A stretch of 64,000 bases of DNA from Sulfurimicrobium lacus. GTDB lineage: Bacteria > Pseudomonadota > Gammaproteobacteria > Burkholderiales > Sulfuricellaceae. A program made the translations under genes and the position numbers. Each line of letters starts with the position of its first letter. Within the stretch, counting starts at the first letter, position 1. The notes beneath the pieces were generated by a model. That model was not told where the DNA came from. It saw nothing but the letters and a program-made list of their open reading frames with translations, and made no database searches. Location of the stretch: positions 3,443,501-3,507,500 of the forward strand of contig NZ_AP022853.1 of assembly GCF_011764585.1 (NCBI RefSeq), given 5' to 3'. Positions 39,904 to 50,005 of this stretch are shown one piece after another.

Positions 39904-40472
39904 GCGACCGCCTCACGCTCTGGTTCCCCCTCGGGCTCATGATTCTGCTCGCCCTGCTTACCTTCTGGCTCGACCGTGCGGTTCAGGAACCGCTGTTCAA
40001 GCGGGACGGCAGCGCGCGTCACGACCCGGATTACTGGGTGGAAAACTTTGTCGCCCGGCGCCTGGGCAAGGACGGTCTGCCATTGCACATGCTGGCGGCC
40101 GTCAAAATGGAGCACTATCCCGACGACGACACCACCCAGCTGACCCGTCCCAATTTCACCGCATTCGACGAGGCCCGCGTGGCGACCCACATCGCGGCCC
40201 AGAGCGGCCTGGTTTCCAGCAACGGCAAGGAGGTTTACTTTACCCGCGATGTAAAAGTAAAGAAGGATGCCGGCGCGGAGAAAGACTGGTTGACGATCGA
40301 TACCGAGTACCTGCATATTACCCCTGACCAGGACATCGCCCGCACCGACCGGGCCGTCACCATCAAGACCCCCGCTGCTGTCATCACCGCCATTGGGATG
40401 GAACTCAACAACCGCACTCATGTGGTAAAACTGCTTTCCCGCGTGAAAGGGCATTATGAAAAATCGAAATAG
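39900..40472 (+). CDS. lptC: LPS export system protein LptC
   Basis: 190 aa: one N-terminal membrane anchor (about 7-24, L-W-F-P-L-G-L-M-I-L-L-A-L-L-T) and a periplasmic beta-jellyroll with P-N-F-T-A-F and Y-F-T-R-D. It transfers LPS from LptBFG to LptA. Start overlaps kdsC stop; end overlaps lptA. Confidence 0.9.
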   Translation: MSDRLTLWFPLGLMILLALLTFWLDRAVQEPLFKRDGSARHDPDYWVENFVARRLGKDGLPLHMLAAVKMEHYPDDDTTQLTRPNFTAFDEARVATHIAAQSGLVSSNGKEVYFTRDVKVKKDAGAEKDWLTIDTEYLHITPDQDIARTDRAVTIKTPAAVITAIGMELNNRTHVVKLLSRVKGHYEKSK

Positions 40473-41052
40473 CATCCTGATCTGCCTCCTGTCCGTCCTG
40501 CTGGCTCCCGCCACCGTCCTTGCCGAACTGGCGGACCGCGACAAGCCGATCAACCTGGAAGCCGACACTGTAACGGTGGACGATGCCACAAAAGTAAGCA
40601 CTTACATGGGAAACGTCCAGCTCACCCAGGGCACGCTGCTGATCCGCGCCGACAAGCTGGTGGTGACGGAAGACGCCACCGGCCTGCAGCACGGGACCGC
40701 CTACGGCAATCCGGCCAGCTTCAGGCAGAAGCGCGAAGGTCTGGATGAATATGTCGAGGGTTATGGGCAACGCATCGAATACGACGGCAAGAACGACAAG
40801 GTGGAGCTGTTTACCCAGGCCCGCATGAAGCGCGGGCAGGATGAAGTGCGCGGCAATTACATTTCCTACGATGCCAAGACCGAATTCTTCCAGGCGCTCG
40901 GCGGCGGCAAGGAAGTCGCTTCGCCGGGTAGGGAAAAGGGCCGGGTACATGCGGTGATCCAGCCGAAACCGAAGCCGGGCAAGAGTCCCGCAGCACCGGC
41001 TCCGGTCCCGCTCAAGGGGGCGGAAAGCATTGCCCAGCCGCGAGCCGAATAA
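40456..41052 (+). CDS. lptA: LPS transport periplasmic protein LptA
   Basis: 198 aa with a signal peptide (about 1-22, ending T-V-L-A), then the OstA-like beta-jellyroll: [25 protein letters not shown], and [11 protein letters not shown] proline/lysine-rich tail (about 175-198) extends beyond the domain. Shares the A of the last stop with lptB start. Confidence 0.93.
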   Translation: MKNRNSILICLLSVLLAPATVLAELADRDKPINLEADTVTVDDATKVSTYMGNVQLTQGTLLIRADKLVVTEDATGLQHGTAYGNPASFRQKREGLDEYVEGYGQRIEYDGKNDKVELFTQARMKRGQDEVRGNYISYDAKTEFFQALGGGKEVASPGREKGRVHAVIQPKPKPGKSPAAPAPVPLKGAESIAQPRAE

Positions 41053-41774
41053 TGAGTGAGTTGATCGTTGGCGGCTTGAAGAAGCGCTACAAATCACGCA
41101 CCGTGGTCAAGGACGTATCTCTGCGCGTCACCAGCGGCGAGGTGGTCGGCCTGCTCGGCCCCAACGGCGCGGGCAAAACCACCAGTTTCTACATGATGGT
41201 GGGACTGGTGCCCCTCGATGGCGGCAGCATTCGCCTCGACGGCCAGGAATTGAGCCGTATGCCGATCCACCGTCGCGCGCGCCTGGGATTGAGTTACCTG
41301 CCGCAGGAAGCATCGATTTTCCGCAAGCTCACGGTGGCGGAAAACGTCAGCGCCATCCTCGAGCTGCGCGGCCTCAGCGCCGACCAGGTGGAGCAGCAAA
41401 CCAACGACCTGCTACACGAACTGCACGTTCATCACCTGCGCGACAACCCGGCGTTGAGCCTGTCCGGCGGGGAACGCCGCCGCGTAGAGATCGCCCGCGC
41501 GCTGGCCTCGAACCCGCGCTTCATCCTGCTCGACGAGCCCTTCGCCGGCGTGGACCCGATCGCAGTGCTGGAAATCCAGAAAATCATCCGTTTCCTCAGC
41601 GAACGCGACATCGGCGTGCTCATTACCGACCATAACGTGCGCGAAACCCTGGGCATCTGCGACCACGCCTATATCATCAACGATGGTCTGGTTCTGGCCA
41701 GCGGCAAACCGGATGAAATCGTTTATAATGAAGCCGTGAGAAAAGTATATCTCGGCGAGCATTTCCGCCTATGA
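41052..41774 (+). CDS. lptB: LPS export ABC ATPase LptB
   Basis: 240 aa: Walker [10 protein letters not shown], signature L-S-G-G-E-R-R-R, Walker [13 protein letters not shown], and the H-loop I-T-D-H-N-V. Powers extraction of LPS from the inner membrane with LptFG, not in this window. Confidence 0.96.
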   Translation: MSELIVGGLKKRYKSRTVVKDVSLRVTSGEVVGLLGPNGAGKTTSFYMMVGLVPLDGGSIRLDGQELSRMPIHRRARLGLSYLPQEASIFRKLTVAENVSAILELRGLSADQVEQQTNDLLHELHVHHLRDNPALSLSGGERRRVEIARALASNPRFILLDEPFAGVDPIAVLEIQKIIRFLSERDIGVLITDHNVRETLGICDHAYIINDGLVLASGKPDEIVYNEAVRKVYLGEHFRL

Positions 41775-41814
41775 CACGGCCAGGAATCCCCGCCCCGGGA
41801 ACTGGCACTACCCC

Positions 41815-43251
41815 ATGAAACACAGCCTTCAACTCAAACTCTCCCAGCACCTTACGCTAACGCCGCAGCTGCAGCAGTCGATCCGATTGCTGCAGCTATC
41901 GACGCTTGACCTCAATCAGGAGCTGGAGCAGTTCATCGAAAACAACCCCTTGCTGGAACGCGTCGATCCCAACCAGGATGAAGTCGCCCCGCTTGAAACC
42001 AGCTCGTACACAGGGGACGGGGAAGTGTCGACATCAGCCACGACGACACCTACGGAAGAATCGAGCGAGGATAACAGCGCCAGCGAGGACATCTGGGACG
42101 AGGCCATGCCTTCCCATGCCGCCCGCGACGACAACGACGAACCGGACTTCCCGCAACAGGACGCCAAGGAGGTCAGCCTGCGCGACCACCTCAACTGGCA
42201 GCTCAACCTGACGCAACTCTCCCTGCGCGACAGAACCATGGTCTCGCTGATGATCGACGCCCTCAGCGATGACGGCTACCTCACCCAAAGCCTGGACGAT
42301 ATCGCCGCCATGCTGCCACCCGAGCTGGAAATCGACCCGCTGGAACTCGACACCGCGCTCAAGTACCTGCAAAACCTCGACCCGATCGGCGTCGGCGCGC
42401 GCAATCTCAGCGAATGTCTGGCGCTGCAGCTGGAAGCCATGCCGGTCGATACGCCCTGCCGCAAAGCTGCCCTGCAAATTGCCCGCCAGCATCTGGAACT
42501 GTTAGGCAGCCGCGATTACAACAAGCTGAAAAAACTGCTGCAGTGCGACGACGATGTCCTGCGCGGCGCGCAAAGCCTGATCACCCATCTCAACCCCCGC
42601 CCCGGCAGTGCCTTTACGGCATCCGACACGCGCTATGTCGTGGCGGACGTGATCGTGAAGAAAATCAAGGGGACCTGGGTCGCCAGCCTGAACCGTGAAG
42701 CCATGCCGAAGCTGCGCGTTAACCGCATGTACGCCGACATCCTGAGCCGCAACCGCGAAGGCGGCGGTCAGCAGCTCGCCAGCCAGTTGCAGGAAGCACG
42801 CTGGATGGTAAAGAACATCCAGCAGCGTTTCGACACCATCTTGCGCGTGTCTCAAGCCATCGTCGACCGCCAGCGGCGCTTTTTCGAGCACGGCGAAGTC
42901 GCCATGCGTCCGCTGGTGCTGCGCGAGATCGCGGACGAGATCGGCCTGCACGAGTCGACGATCTCGCGCGTCACCACGCAGAAGTACATGCTCACCCCGC
43001 GCGGCATTTTTGAATTAAAATACTTTTTCGGCAGCCATGTGGCCACCGAAACCGGCGGCGCCTGTTCGGCCACCGCCATCCGTGCCCTGATCAAGCAACT
43101 GGTAGGCGCGGAAGACAGCAAAAAACCACTGAGTGACACCCAGATCACTGAAATTCTGGCGCAGCAGGGCATTGTAGTTGCCCGCCGCACCGTGGCCAAA
43201 TACCGCGAGGCAATGCAAATTCCCGCGGTAACTCTTCGCAAGTCCCTTTAA
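41815..43251 (+). CDS. rpoN: RNA polymerase sigma-54 factor
   Basis: 478 aa. Region I glutamine/leucine-rich activator part (L-Q-L-K-L-S-Q-H-L-T-L-T-P-Q-L-Q-Q-S-I), acidic linker (about 60-115), core-binding domain, and the RpoN box A-R-R-T-V-A-K-Y-R-E (about 458-467). Located as usual between lptB and hpf. Confidence 0.97.
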   Translation: MKHSLQLKLSQHLTLTPQLQQSIRLLQLSTLDLNQELEQFIENNPLLERVDPNQDEVAPLETSSYTGDGEVSTSATTTPTEESSEDNSASEDIWDEAMPSHAARDDNDEPDFPQQDAKEVSLRDHLNWQLNLTQLSLRDRTMVSLMIDALSDDGYLTQSLDDIAAMLPPELEIDPLELDTALKYLQNLDPIGVGARNLSECLALQLEAMPVDTPCRKAALQIARQHLELLGSRDYNKLKKLLQCDDDVLRGAQSLITHLNPRPGSAFTASDTRYVVADVIVKKIKGTWVASLNREAMPKLRVNRMYADILSRNREGGGQQLASQLQEARWMVKNIQQRFDTILRVSQAIVDRQRRFFEHGEVAMRPLVLREIADEIGLHESTISRVTTQKYMLTPRGIFELKYFFGSHVATETGGACSATAIRALIKQLVGAEDSKKPLSDTQITEILAQQGIVVARRTVAKYREAMQIPAVTLRKSL

Positions 43252-43269
43252 TCACAAGGAGTAAAAATC

Positions 43270-43596
43270 ATGAACCTGAACATCACCGGCCACCATATTG
43301 AAGTCACTCCCGCTATCCGCGACTACGTTACCTCCAAGCTGGACAAGATCACCCGTCATTTCGAGCAGGTTATCGACGTCAAAGTGATTCTGACCGTCGA
43401 AAAACTCAAGCAGAAAGCCGAAGTAACCGTTCACTTGCGCGGCAACGACATCCACGTCGAAACCGACGATCTCGACATGTACGCCGCCATCGATGCACTG
43501 GTGGACAAGCTGGATCGCCAGATCCTCAAGCACAAGGAAAAAAACACCGAGCACCACAACAACATGAAGCACCAGGCTGCGACAGAAGAAGAATAA
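43270..43596 (+). CDS. hpf: Ribosome hibernation promoting factor
   Basis: 108 aa short-type HPF/YfiA: L-N-I-T-G-H-H-I-E-V-T-P-A-I-R-D-Y-V, D-L-D-M-Y-A-A-I-D-A-L-V-D-K-L-D-R-Q-I. AAGGAG precedes ATG 43270. Stabilises inactive ribosomes; adjacent to rpoN in most proteobacteria. Confidence 0.93.
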   Translation: MNLNITGHHIEVTPAIRDYVTSKLDKITRHFEQVIDVKVILTVEKLKQKAEVTVHLRGNDIHVETDDLDMYAAIDALVDKLDRQILKHKEKNTEHHNNMKHQAATEEE

Positions 43597-43627
43597 TCCA
43601 CGCGCATTAACGTCCGAGGCAACGCCT

Positions 43628-44101
43628 ATGGAGCTCATCGCAAAAATCCTCCCGCTCGACAACGTCATCGCCGAGCTCGATGCCGCAAGCAAGAAACGGG
43701 CTTTCGAACAGATCGGCCTGTTGCTGGAAGAACAACTCCATCTGGGCAAGGGCAAGATTTTCGACAGCCTGTTCGCACGGGAAAAGCTGGGTTCCACCGG
43801 CCTCGGCCACGGCGTGGCGATACCGCATGGCCGCATCAAGGGACTGAAGGACACTGTCGGCGTGTTCGCACGGCTGAAGCAGGCAATCCCTTTCGATGCC
43901 CCGGACAATACCCCGGTATCGCTGATGTTCGTGCTGCTGGTACCGGAACAGGCTACCGACCTGCACCTGCAAATCCTCGGCGAACTGGCGCACATGTTCA
44001 GCGATCGCCATTTGCGCGAACGACTCAATGCCTGCCACGAGCGCGAAGCCCTGCACAAGCTCCTCACCACTTGGGCGCCTCATGCCGCAAATCAGCGTTA
44101 A
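43628..44101 (+). CDS. ptsN: PTS IIA-Ntr component
   Basis: 157 aa with the phosphorylated histidine in G-V-A-I-P-H-G-R (about His 66). Regulatory PTS(Ntr) protein affecting potassium and nitrogen balance. Overlaps hprK by 20 bp. Confidence 0.93.
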   Translation: MELIAKILPLDNVIAELDAASKKRAFEQIGLLLEEQLHLGKGKIFDSLFAREKLGSTGLGHGVAIPHGRIKGLKDTVGVFARLKQAIPFDAPDNTPVSLMFVLLVPEQATDLHLQILGELAHMFSDRHLRERLNACHEREALHKLLTTWAPHAANQR

Positions 44102-45032
44102 TCAGCTATTCGCGGACAAATGCGAAAAACTCGGCCTGACCTGGGTCGCGGGCAAGCTCGGGGGCACCAAGCTGCTTACCAGCGACACAGTGCAGAAGCT
44201 TTCCCTGGCGCTGATCGGCTATCTCAATTTCGTCCATCCCAACCGCGTCCAGGTGCTGGGTTGCGCGGAAATGGATTATCTGCGCAGCCTGGCTCCGGAA
44301 TTGCACGGCCAGACCATCAATAACCTGTTCAGCACCGAACTGGCGGCGATCATCGTCGCCAATGGCGAACAGGTGCCCACCAAGCTGAAGGAAGCAGCAG
44401 ACCGCACCCAGACCCCGCTCTTCACTTCGCCGCAGCCAAGCCCCGACCTGATGAGCGTGCTGCGCCACTACCTGGCACAGGTGCTGGCCGAATCCACGGT
44501 ACGCCACGGCGTGTTCATGGAAGTGCAGGGCATGGGCGTGATGATCACCGGCGACAGTGCGGTGGGCAAGAGCGAGCTTGCGCTGGAACTGATCACGCGC
44601 GGCCACCGTTTGGTGGCGGACGACGTGGTTGAGTTCTACCAGGTCGCGCCGGACACCCTGGAAGGGCGCTGCCCGGCGATGCTGCAGGATTTTCTCGAAG
44701 TGCGCGGACTGGGCGTGCTCAACATCCGCGCCTTGTTCGGCGAAACTGCGGTAAAGCTGAAAAAAAACCTCAAGCTCATCGTCCATCTGGAACAGCTCAC
44801 CGAAAAGACCATGAGCCGTGACCGGCTGCAAATAAACGCCTACACCCAGCAGATCCTCGACATCGTCATTCCCGAAGTGCGCATTCCAGTCGCAGCCGGG
44901 CGCAACATCGCGGTCCTGGTGGAAGTGGCCGTGCGCAACCACATCCTGCAACTGCGCGGCATCCACAGTACTCAGCAATTCATCGAGCGCCACGAAAGCA
45001 TGATGGCGCAAGACCATTTGGCCGAGCCCTGA
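44082..45032 (+). CDS. hprK: HPr kinase/phosphorylase
   Basis: 316 aa. P-loop G-D-S-A-V-G-K-S-E (about 153-161), signature [15 protein letters not shown] and the C-terminal A-V-R-N-H-I-L. Phosphorylates HPr/NPr on serine. ATG 44082 gives the standard N-terminus. Confidence 0.94.
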   Translation: MPQISVNQLFADKCEKLGLTWVAGKLGGTKLLTSDTVQKLSLALIGYLNFVHPNRVQVLGCAEMDYLRSLAPELHGQTINNLFSTELAAIIVANGEQVPTKLKEAADRTQTPLFTSPQPSPDLMSVLRHYLAQVLAESTVRHGVFMEVQGMGVMITGDSAVGKSELALELITRGHRLVADDVVEFYQVAPDTLEGRCPAMLQDFLEVRGLGVLNIRALFGETAVKLKKNLKLIVHLEQLTEKTMSRDRLQINAYTQQILDIVIPEVRIPVAAGRNIAVLVEVAVRNHILQLRGIHSTQQFIERHESMMAQDHLAEP

Positions 45033-45036
45033 AGCG

Positions 45037-45873
45037 ATGCAGTTGATCATTGTCAGTGGCTTGTCCGGCTCGGGAAAAACGATCGCACTCAACGTGCTGG
45101 AAGACAGCGGGTATTTTTGCATCGACAACCTGCCCCTCCCATTGCTCACCCAAACCGCCAGTTTCCTGGCCAGCAGCGGCCACCTGCACGCCGCCATCGG
45201 CGTGGACGGACGCAGCAGCAGCGACCTGAATCAGCTTCCACGCGGCATTGCCGAGTTGAGGCAACTGGGTCTCGATGTACGTGTCCTGTTTTTGGAAGCC
45301 AAGACCGAAGAACTGGTGAAGCGCTTCAGCGAAACCCGCCGCCGCCACCCGCTCAGCGACGAACAGCGCACCCTTACCGAATGCATCCAGCTCGAACGCG
45401 AGCGTCTGGAAGCGGTGAGCGATTTCGGCCACCGCATCGACACCAGCGAGCTATCCCCCAATACCCTGCGCGCCTGGGTCAAGGATTTTATCTCCCTGGA
45501 TCGTTCGCGCCTTACTTTGCTGTTTCAGTCCTTCGGCTTCAAGCATGGCATTCCGCTCGATGCCGACTTCGTCTTCGACGTGCGTTGCCTGCCCAACCCG
45601 CACTACGACCCGGCTCTGCGACCGCTGACCGGAAAAGACGCCGCGGTCATCGCCTTCCTGCAAAGGGACCCCAGCGTGCAGAAAATGCTTGGCGATATCA
45701 GTCGCTTCGTTGCTGAATGGTTGCCGTGCTTCATCCGCGACAACCGCAACTACCTGACGGTCGCGCTCGGCTGCACGGGCGGGCAACACCGCTCGGTGTA
45801 CTTCGCAGAAACCCTTGCCGCGCAATTCGGTAGCGAATATCAGCTTCTGGTCAGACACCGTGAGCTTACATGA
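45037..45873 (+). CDS. rapZ: RNase adapter protein RapZ
   Basis: 278 aa: G-L-S-G-S-G-K-T P-loop (8-15), [17 protein letters not shown] region, and the end [11 protein letters not shown]. Controls amino-sugar synthesis through RNase E in enterics. Four bases after hprK. Confidence 0.95.
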   Translation: MQLIIVSGLSGSGKTIALNVLEDSGYFCIDNLPLPLLTQTASFLASSGHLHAAIGVDGRSSSDLNQLPRGIAELRQLGLDVRVLFLEAKTEELVKRFSETRRRHPLSDEQRTLTECIQLERERLEAVSDFGHRIDTSELSPNTLRAWVKDFISLDRSRLTLLFQSFGFKHGIPLDADFVFDVRCLPNPHYDPALRPLTGKDAAVIAFLQRDPSVQKMLGDISRFVAEWLPCFIRDNRNYLTVALGCTGGQHRSVYFAETLAAQFGSEYQLLVRHRELT

Positions 45874-46238
45874 GCACGCATTTAAAGCCTGGTGACTGGA
45901 TCATCGCGCTAGCCGGAATCAGCCTGGTAGCGGGCCTGTTTTCCACGTTATGGGGCACTGCCGCGGGCACGACCCTGATCATCCGAAGCGGCGGCAAGGT
46001 GGTCGCACAAGCCGATCTGGCGCGCAATCACGACTTTGAAATCGCCGGTCCGCTGGGCATCACTGTGGTCAGCGTGGAAAACCGCCGCGTGCGCGTCGCC
46101 AGAGATCCCAGCCCACGTCAGTACTGCGTCAAGCAGGGTTGGCTGTCGCATGCCGGGGAAGCCGCCTTGTGCCTGCCCAATCAGGTCAGCGTGGAACTGG
46201 CCGGAGCGATCAAACGCTATGACTCCCTCAGTTATTAA
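45870..46238 (+). CDS. NusG domain II-like membrane-anchored protein
   Basis: 122 aa: one N-terminal membrane helix (about 10-30) and a NusG domain II-like beta domain with [33 protein letters not shown]. Usually paired with the Gx transporter gene that follows, as here with a 20-bp overlap. Function unknown. Confidence 0.8.
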   Translation: MSTHLKPGDWIIALAGISLVAGLFSTLWGTAAGTTLIIRSGGKVVAQADLARNHDFEIAGPLGITVVSVENRRVRVARDPSPRQYCVKQGWLSHAGEAALCLPNQVSVELAGAIKRYDSLSY

Positions 46239-46755
46239 CCTACCCGCATCTCAGGACGACCACCGCATCGCCCGGCTGGCCGCCTTCGCCATCGGTTTGT
46301 CGCTGGTGGAAGCCGCGCTGCCGTCTCCGCTGCCCGGCGTGAAGCCTGGCCTGGCCAATATCGTCACCCTGCTGGTGTTGCAGCGCTTCGGCTGGCGCGC
46401 TGCAGCCTGGGTCTCATTGTTGCGCGTGGTAGCCGGCAGCCTTCTGCTCGGCACCTTTCTTTCACCCGGTTTCGTGCTGAGCTTCTGCGGTGCGCTGCTC
46501 AGCCTCCTGGTCCTGGCCCTGGCCTGCAAATTGCCGCCGGACTGGTTCGGCGCGGTCAGCCACAGCATTCTCGCCGCCTTTGCGCACATCGCCGCGCAAC
46601 TGGCGGTAGTGTATTTCTGGCTCATCCCCCATGCCGGGGTGCTTTATCTCGCTCCGGTTTTCGCCGCGGCAGCGCTCCTGTTCGGCATCATCAACGGCCT
46701 GGTCGCTTCGCGCCTGCTCGGGGAGACGTCCTTGAAAGCGCTTCCGGCATCGTGA
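46219..46755 (+). CDS. Gx transporter family membrane protein (HepS-I-like)
   Basis: 178 aa with about five membrane helices and the family motif S-L-V-E-A-A-L-P-S-P-L-P-G-V-K-P-G-L-A-N-I-V-T-L. The family name heptaprenyl diphosphate synthase component I is historic; substrate transport is suspected. Overlaps its neighbours on both sides. Confidence 0.8.
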   Translation: MTPSVINLPASQDDHRIARLAAFAIGLSLVEAALPSPLPGVKPGLANIVTLLVLQRFGWRAAAWVSLLRVVAGSLLLGTFLSPGFVLSFCGALLSLLVLALACKLPPDWFGAVSHSILAAFAHIAAQLAVVYFWLIPHAGVLYLAPVFAAAALLFGIINGLVASRLLGETSLKALPAS

Positions 46756-47351
46756 GAACAGTCTGGCTGATCCTGCTGCTGACCCTGCCCTTGCCTGCCG
46801 CCGCGGCCGAATGGGTACGCGTGCATACCAGCGGAGAAGGCGACCAGTATTATTACGACCGCTCCAAGCTGTTCATCAATGGCGATGAGATCACCTACTG
46901 GAAAAAAGCGGTATTCAAGGCGCCGCAACCGGTCAAGAACCAGTTCGCAGCGAGCGGACTGTTCCGCGAACGCATTCACTGTGCCGAACACACCCTCAAG
47001 CTGATCAGCTACCTGCTTTATGCAGCGGATGGCAGCACCATCGAATATGTTGCAGCCAATGAAGGCGATGCGGCGCCGATTATTCCCGACACGCTGGGCG
47101 ACATTTTCGAAAAAACCACTTGCGAGCTGGTGCGTTTGAAACACGAGGAACAACGCCGCAAAGCACCAGAAGAAACGCAAAAAACAGAACCTAAGAAGGC
47201 GGAACCCCAAAAGCAAGGAATCGCACCCCCGTTACCTGGGCCCACACCGGGTGTTGAGCCTCAACCAGTCGCCCCGCCTGTTGTGCAAAAAGTCGAACCG
47301 CCTCCTATAGCGCCGTCCGAGGACACACGGCCCGCATCCAAGGAAAATTGA
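46752..47351 (+). CDS. Exported protein E-like domain protein with proline-rich tail
   Basis: 199 aa from GTG 46752. Signal peptide (about 1-19, L-L-L-T-L-P-L-P-A-A-A-A), then a compact domain W-V-R-V ... Y-Y-Y-D-R-S-K-L ... R-E-R-I-H-C like the surface-adhesin E-type domains of betaproteobacteria, and a long K/E/P-rich tail (about 133-199). Function unknown. Confidence 0.7.
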   Translation: MRTVWLILLLTLPLPAAAAEWVRVHTSGEGDQYYYDRSKLFINGDEITYWKKAVFKAPQPVKNQFAASGLFRERIHCAEHTLKLISYLLYAADGSTIEYVAANEGDAAPIIPDTLGDIFEKTTCELVRLKHEEQRRKAPEETQKTEPKKAEPQKQGIAPPLPGPTPGVEPQPVAPPVVQKVEPPPIAPSEDTRPASKEN

Positions 47352-47382
47352 GCTTGGACTACGACTCCCCTACAATGCAGTC

Positions 47383-48000
47383 ATGAACCCCGCCACCACG
47401 ATCACCCTCGCCCTTACCGGCGCCTCGGGCATGCCTTATGCCTTGCGTCTGCTGGAAAGCTTGCTGGAAGCTGACCGGACGGTCTATCTGCTCTACTCTC
47501 AAGCCGCGCAGATTGTCGCCAAGCAGGAACTGGGACTTAATTTCCCATCCAGCAGCCGCGATCTGCAGTTGCAATTACGCGAACGCTATACCCATCTTAC
47601 CGGGAGTCTCAAGGTATTCGGGCGTGAGGAATGGTTCGCCCCGATCGCTTCAGGCTCCGGTGCCGCGGACGCCATGGTGGTGTGCCCCTGTACCATGGGC
47701 ACCCTCGCCGCCATTGCCACTGGTATGAGCGACAACCTGATCGAACGTGCCGCGGACGTGATGCTGAAAGAGCAGCGCAAGCTCATCCTGGTGCCGCGCG
47801 AAATGCCATTTTCCGCCATTCACCTGGAAAACATGCTGAAGCTCGCCCGTCTCGGCACAGTGATTCTGCCCGCCAACCCAGGCTTTTACCACCATCCCAA
47901 AACCGTGCAGGACGTGGTCGACTTCGTAGTCGCGCGGATTCTCGATCATCTTGGCGTACCGCACCAGTTGATGGCACGCTGGGGCGAAGCAGACATCTGA
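47383..48000 (+). CDS. ubiX: Flavin prenyltransferase UbiX
   Basis: 205 aa: T-G-A-S-G-M-P-Y near the start, A-P-I-A-S-G-S, V-C-P-C-T-M-G-T-L-A-A-I-A and L-V-P-R-E-M-P-F. Makes prenylated FMN for UbiD in ubiquinone synthesis. Confidence 0.94.
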   Translation: MNPATTITLALTGASGMPYALRLLESLLEADRTVYLLYSQAAQIVAKQELGLNFPSSSRDLQLQLRERYTHLTGSLKVFGREEWFAPIASGSGAADAMVVCPCTMGTLAAIATGMSDNLIERAADVMLKEQRKLILVPREMPFSAIHLENMLKLARLGTVILPANPGFYHHPKTVQDVVDFVVARILDHLGVPHQLMARWGEADI

Positions 48001-48009
48001 ATAGCTTTC

Positions 48010-48654
48010 ATGCCTCTTGATCTCAAGCAGCGTTTGTCTGATTTTTTGCTACAGGCAAGACAGCATACGGAATACGCAATTCCGCTGTTTCCACTTAATA
48101 CCGTGCTTTTCCCAGGGGGCAAACTGACCCTCAAGGTGTTTGAACCACGCTACATGGAAATGGTGAGCGCATGTTTGAAGGACAAGACGAATTTCGGTAT
48201 CTGCCTGATTCGCACGGGGCAGGAAACCGGCGATCCTGCCGTGCCTGAGCAGGTTGGCTGCATGGTTGAAATCACCGATTGGGACATGCAGCAATTGGGT
48301 ATGCTGGATATTGCCGTGCTCGGCACGCATCGATTCCACATTGAAGATTCGCGCACTGAAAAAAATGGCCTGATCCTGGCCCAAGTTATAAGCGTCGCCG
48401 AGGAACAGCCGTTTGCGCTACCAAAACAGCATGAGGCTTGCGCCACCGTATTGCGTCGCATCATCGAACACCTGGGAGTGGAACGATTTGCAGCACCTTT
48501 GCGCTACGACGATAGCGTATGGGTCGGCTATCGCCTTGCCGAGTTGCTGCCGCTCAAGCTTTCAGTGCGGCAAAACATGCTGGAAATGAACGATAGCCTG
48601 ATCAGAATCGAAATTCTGCACCACTTTCTGAGCCAGCAAGGTTTGCTGGAATAG
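48010..48654 (+). CDS. LON substrate-binding-domain protein
   Basis: 214 aa, Lon N-terminal domain without ATPase or protease: I-P-L-F-P-L-N-T-V-L-F-P-G-G, L-K-V-F-E-P-R-Y, and F-G-I-C-L-I. Probably a stand-alone adaptor; role unknown. Convergent with the next gene. Confidence 0.88.
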   Translation: MPLDLKQRLSDFLLQARQHTEYAIPLFPLNTVLFPGGKLTLKVFEPRYMEMVSACLKDKTNFGICLIRTGQETGDPAVPEQVGCMVEITDWDMQQLGMLDIAVLGTHRFHIEDSRTEKNGLILAQVISVAEEQPFALPKQHEACATVLRRIIEHLGVERFAAPLRYDDSVWVGYRLAELLPLKLSVRQNMLEMNDSLIRIEILHHFLSQQGLLE

Positions 48655-48656
48655 CG

Positions 48657-49205
48657 CTACGTACCATTCCCGCCATACAGATGGTGGGCGAACTGGGCGA
48701 AATCCTTGCTCACCTTGCGGAACAGGCAATCCAAATTGATCAGCGCATGCTCAACAAGGTTTATCGCGATGAATGGGTGTTCCACCTTCATGCGTTTGTA
48801 CATGGCACGCGACAGGCGCAACACCTGGGTATCCGGCGCCTTGGCCACCAACCTCACCGAACGCGGCTTACGATCGAAAAAAGACATGATGCCCAGCATT
48901 TCTCCGGATCTCTCGCGCACGATCTCACATTGCTTCTTCTGGTCATCAACAACCAGTGCGATTTCCCCCTGCACCACGAGGTAAAGTGCATCACCGACCT
49001 CGCCTATGTCGGCAAGAATATCGCCTTCGTTGAACTGACGCAGGGTGAGATACTTTAGCAGCGTATTGATCTCAGAAACCTTGAGCGAGCGGCAAAGGTA
49101 CTGGTGACCCATGAATTGCGCCAAGTCCAGGCCCTGTTTTTTTCCTTTAGTGCCGCTTTTTACCTGTTTTATAGTCTTGGGCTTTTTCTTGGCTGCCGAC
49201 ATCAT
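48657..49205 (-). CDS. Cyclic-nucleotide-binding-domain protein
   Basis: 182 aa: lysine-rich N-terminus (A-K-K-K-P-K-T-I-K), then a cNMP-binding beta-roll (about 45-155: F-N-E-G-D-I-L-A-D-I-G-E-V-G-D-A-L-Y-L-V-V-Q-G-E, G-E-M-L-G-I-M-S-F-F-D-R-K-P-R-S-V-R-L). No DNA-binding domain follows, so it is not a Crp-type regulator. The phosphate-binding arginine position is occupied (R-K-P-R-S). Partner unknown. Confidence 0.8.
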   Translation of the reverse strand: MMSAAKKKPKTIKQVKSGTKGKKQGLDLAQFMGHQYLCRSLKVSEINTLLKYLTLRQFNEGDILADIGEVGDALYLVVQGEIALVVDDQKKQCEIVRERSGEMLGIMSFFDRKPRSVRLVAKAPDTQVLRLSRAMYKRMKVEHPFIAINLVEHALINLDCLFRKVSKDFAQFAHHLYGGNGT

Positions 49206-49287
49206 GACTCCAAATGTTTGTCCGAACTTGATTCAACAACCATGACAAGCGAAAATGATGCCAAGCTACTAACTTCGGAAATGCACT

Positions 49288-49494
49288 ATGAAACCACTCT
49301 GGATCGCCGCCACTTTGTGCCTCTGCGTCACTGCTTGCAGCGAGGAAAAGAAACCTTATCCGGCGCCGTTGCCAAAGACGCCCGCCGCACCACTTTTTAC
49401 GGGCGAACGTCAGGCGCTGGATAAAGCCGGTGGTGCAGAACAGCCCGTCAATACCCAAGCGCGTGAAAATGCGCAGAAAACCGAGCAACAGTAA
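49288..49494 (+). CDS. Small lipoprotein
   Basis: 68 aa: signal M-K-P-L-W-I-A-A-T-L-C-L-C with lipobox V-T-A-C (Cys 17), then a short, P/K/Q-rich mature part, likely disordered. No function can be given. Confidence 0.7.
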   Translation: MKPLWIAATLCLCVTACSEEKKPYPAPLPKTPAAPLFTGERQALDKAGGAEQPVNTQARENAQKTEQQ

Positions 49495-49618
49495 CCCCGC
49501 GCAAATCATTTACCGACCGGCGAGTTCAGCTTTTTATGCCGCTTTCCTGTTTCACCGTGATGCAATACTGCTTTCGCTCGGCCCTGTTCAGTGACTTGCG
49601 GTTACAGAGTTTTGCTGC

Positions 49619-49990
49619 CTAGTGGCACCCCCCGCCCCCGCCCCCGCAACCACCACCGCCACATCCACCGCCGCCGCCGCTTGAGCCGCAGGAAGATCCG
49701 CCGGTATCATTGGGGTTGATAAAAACAAACTGATGGTTTCCAGGACTAAGTTCGACGAAATCCAGCACCGCCCCACCCAGCAAAGGTTGGCTTTCGACAG
49801 CGACCAGCACCGTGATACCCTCGGCATCGATCAGCGCGTCGTTTTCGGCTTCCTGATCGAAACCCATGCCGTACTGAATCGAACCATCGAAATCCCGCTT
49901 CGCCGCGATGCGCAATGCCATGCCCTCTGCACCAGCTTGTGCCGCAGCATTCTGGATCTGCGCAACTGCTTCTGGCGTTACCTTGACCAT
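49619..49990 (-). CDS. dsrR: DsrR, IscA-like protein with Gly/Cys-rich tail
   Basis: 123 aa. Residues about 1-95 have the A-type carrier/HesB fold (V-K-V-T-P-E-A-V-A-Q-I, L-R-I-A-A-K-R, G-M-G-F-D, L-L-G-G-A-V-L-D-F-V-E). The core contains no cysteine, as known for DsrR, which acts post-transcriptionally rather than as an Fe-S donor in Allochromatium. The tail after residue 98 has four Cys spaced by glycine runs and a final His, which I do not know from other DsrR. Last gene of the operon, 15 bp after dsrN. Confidence 0.8.
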   Translation of the reverse strand: MVKVTPEAVAQIQNAAAQAGAEGMALRIAAKRDFDGSIQYGMGFDQEAENDALIDAEGITVLVAVESQPLLGGAVLDFVELSPGNHQFVFINPNDTGGSSCGSSGGGGGCGGGGCGGGGGGCH

Positions 49991-50005
49991 TTCCTTCTCC
50001 TTGAA

